Assembly: GCA_005789325.1 (NCBI GenBank) | Contig: SXYE01000074.1 | Location: forward strand, 1-5,076 | Source: Actinomycetota bacterium | Lineage (GTDB): Bacteria; Actinomycetota; Actinomycetes; S36-B12; UBA5976 | Direction of reading: 5' to 3' | Length of the DNA: 5,076 bases | Shown: positions 4,950 to 5,076 of the stretch, one piece after another | Position numbering within the stretch: the stretch's first letter is position 1 | How the letters are laid out: the number at the start of each line of letters is the position of its first letter | Notes under the pieces: model-generated | Told to the model about the DNA's origin: nothing | Seen by the model: only the letters and a program-made list of their open reading frames with translations | Database searches by the model: none | Position numbers and translations under genes: made by a program

Positions 4950-5076
4950 GGCTTTTCGAATCTGATGTCTACTGCTTGAGCATGAGCAGGTAAATCTTCT
5001 GTGTGCGCCAGAGTTCGTATTTGATTTGCGGCATCTTCTAGTGCTTCTTTTGAGTAGTCAATGTAGCTAACGCCTC
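4946..5076 (-). CDS. hisD: Histidinol dehydrogenase HisD (C-terminal 42 residues only)
   Basis: HisD is the zinc- and NAD-dependent enzyme that oxidises histidinol twice to give histidine, the last step of the pathway. Only the final 42 residues are in the window, beginning GVSYIDYSKEALEDAANQIR and ending in FEKP; the usual length is about 430. I identify it from the tail HTEDLPAHAQAVDIRF. The glutamate and histidine five positions apart (visible residues 26 and 31) match the active-site Glu414 and zinc-ligand His419 of the E. coli enzyme. The position upstream of hisB on the same strand agrees with the actinobacterial his operon, in which hisD leads. The first codon at the window edge is incomplete. 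The end of the gene looks intact, with no sign of decay. Confidence 0.92.
   Translation of the reverse strand, partial: GVSYIDYSKEALEDAANQIRTLAHTEDLPAHAQAVDIRFEKP

Noticed and set aside
4642..4979. Two plus-strand frames (4642-4845, 4782-4979) opposite hisB and the hisD-hisB gap
   Set aside because: Both are mostly or wholly antisense to hisB. The second extends over the gap into hisD but has no start signal or recognisable content.
1..5076. Signs of horizontal transfer, insertion sequences, tRNA genes or CRISPR arrays
   Set aside because: Composition looks even by eye, all genes are core biosynthetic, and I found no transposase, terminal repeats, tRNA-like clover leaf or regularly spaced repeats.

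Overview
The window is a stretch of amino-acid biosynthesis genes from an AT-rich actinobacterium. I judge the base composition by eye as well under 50% GC, with A/T-ending codons dominating. Three things point to Actinobacteria: the gene order hisD-hisB-hisH-priA-hisF followed by hisI-trpE; a HisA of the PriA type, carrying the Arg/Trp pair tied to dual HisA/TrpF activity; and a TIGR03085-family protein beside hisI. The combination of low GC, tight packing and a likely leaderless gene would fit streamlined freshwater actinobacteria such as the Nanopelagicales (acI) group. That last placement is inference.

Layout on the minus strand, in transcription order from the right edge: the 3' end of hisD (4946-5076, cut by the window); a 69-bp gap where hisC usually sits; hisB (4289-4876); hisH (3630-4259); priA/hisA (2903-3628); hisF (2122-2898). 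One plus-strand gene of the TIGR03085 family (1509-2138) then faces hisF and overlaps its 3' end by 17 bp. A 60-bp divergent intergenic region (1449-1508) separates it from a second minus-strand unit: hisI (1083-1448) followed after 3 bp by trpE (1-1079, C-terminus cut by the window). No stretch over 300 bp lacks a gene. I see no RNA gene, mobile element or CRISPR array.

Together the genes supply the middle and end of histidine synthesis: HisI opens the ring of PR-AMP, PriA isomerises ProFAR, HisH/HisF convert PRFAR to IGP plus AICAR, HisB dehydrates IGP, and HisD makes the final oxidation to histidine. TrpE starts tryptophan synthesis, and a dual-function PriA would also supply the TrpF step, so the two pathways are linked by enzyme and by gene order. 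The HisC aminotransferase step between HisB and HisD is not encoded here.

This is mostly a core metabolic region; I do not see a wholly new system. The points most worth a second look are the missing hisC with an ATGA-coupled 13-codon ORF in its place, a compact divergent promoter whose two -10 boxes overlap as a near-palindrome, the convergent hisF/TIGR03085 overlap without a visible terminator, and the uncharacterised TIGR03085 metal-site protein.
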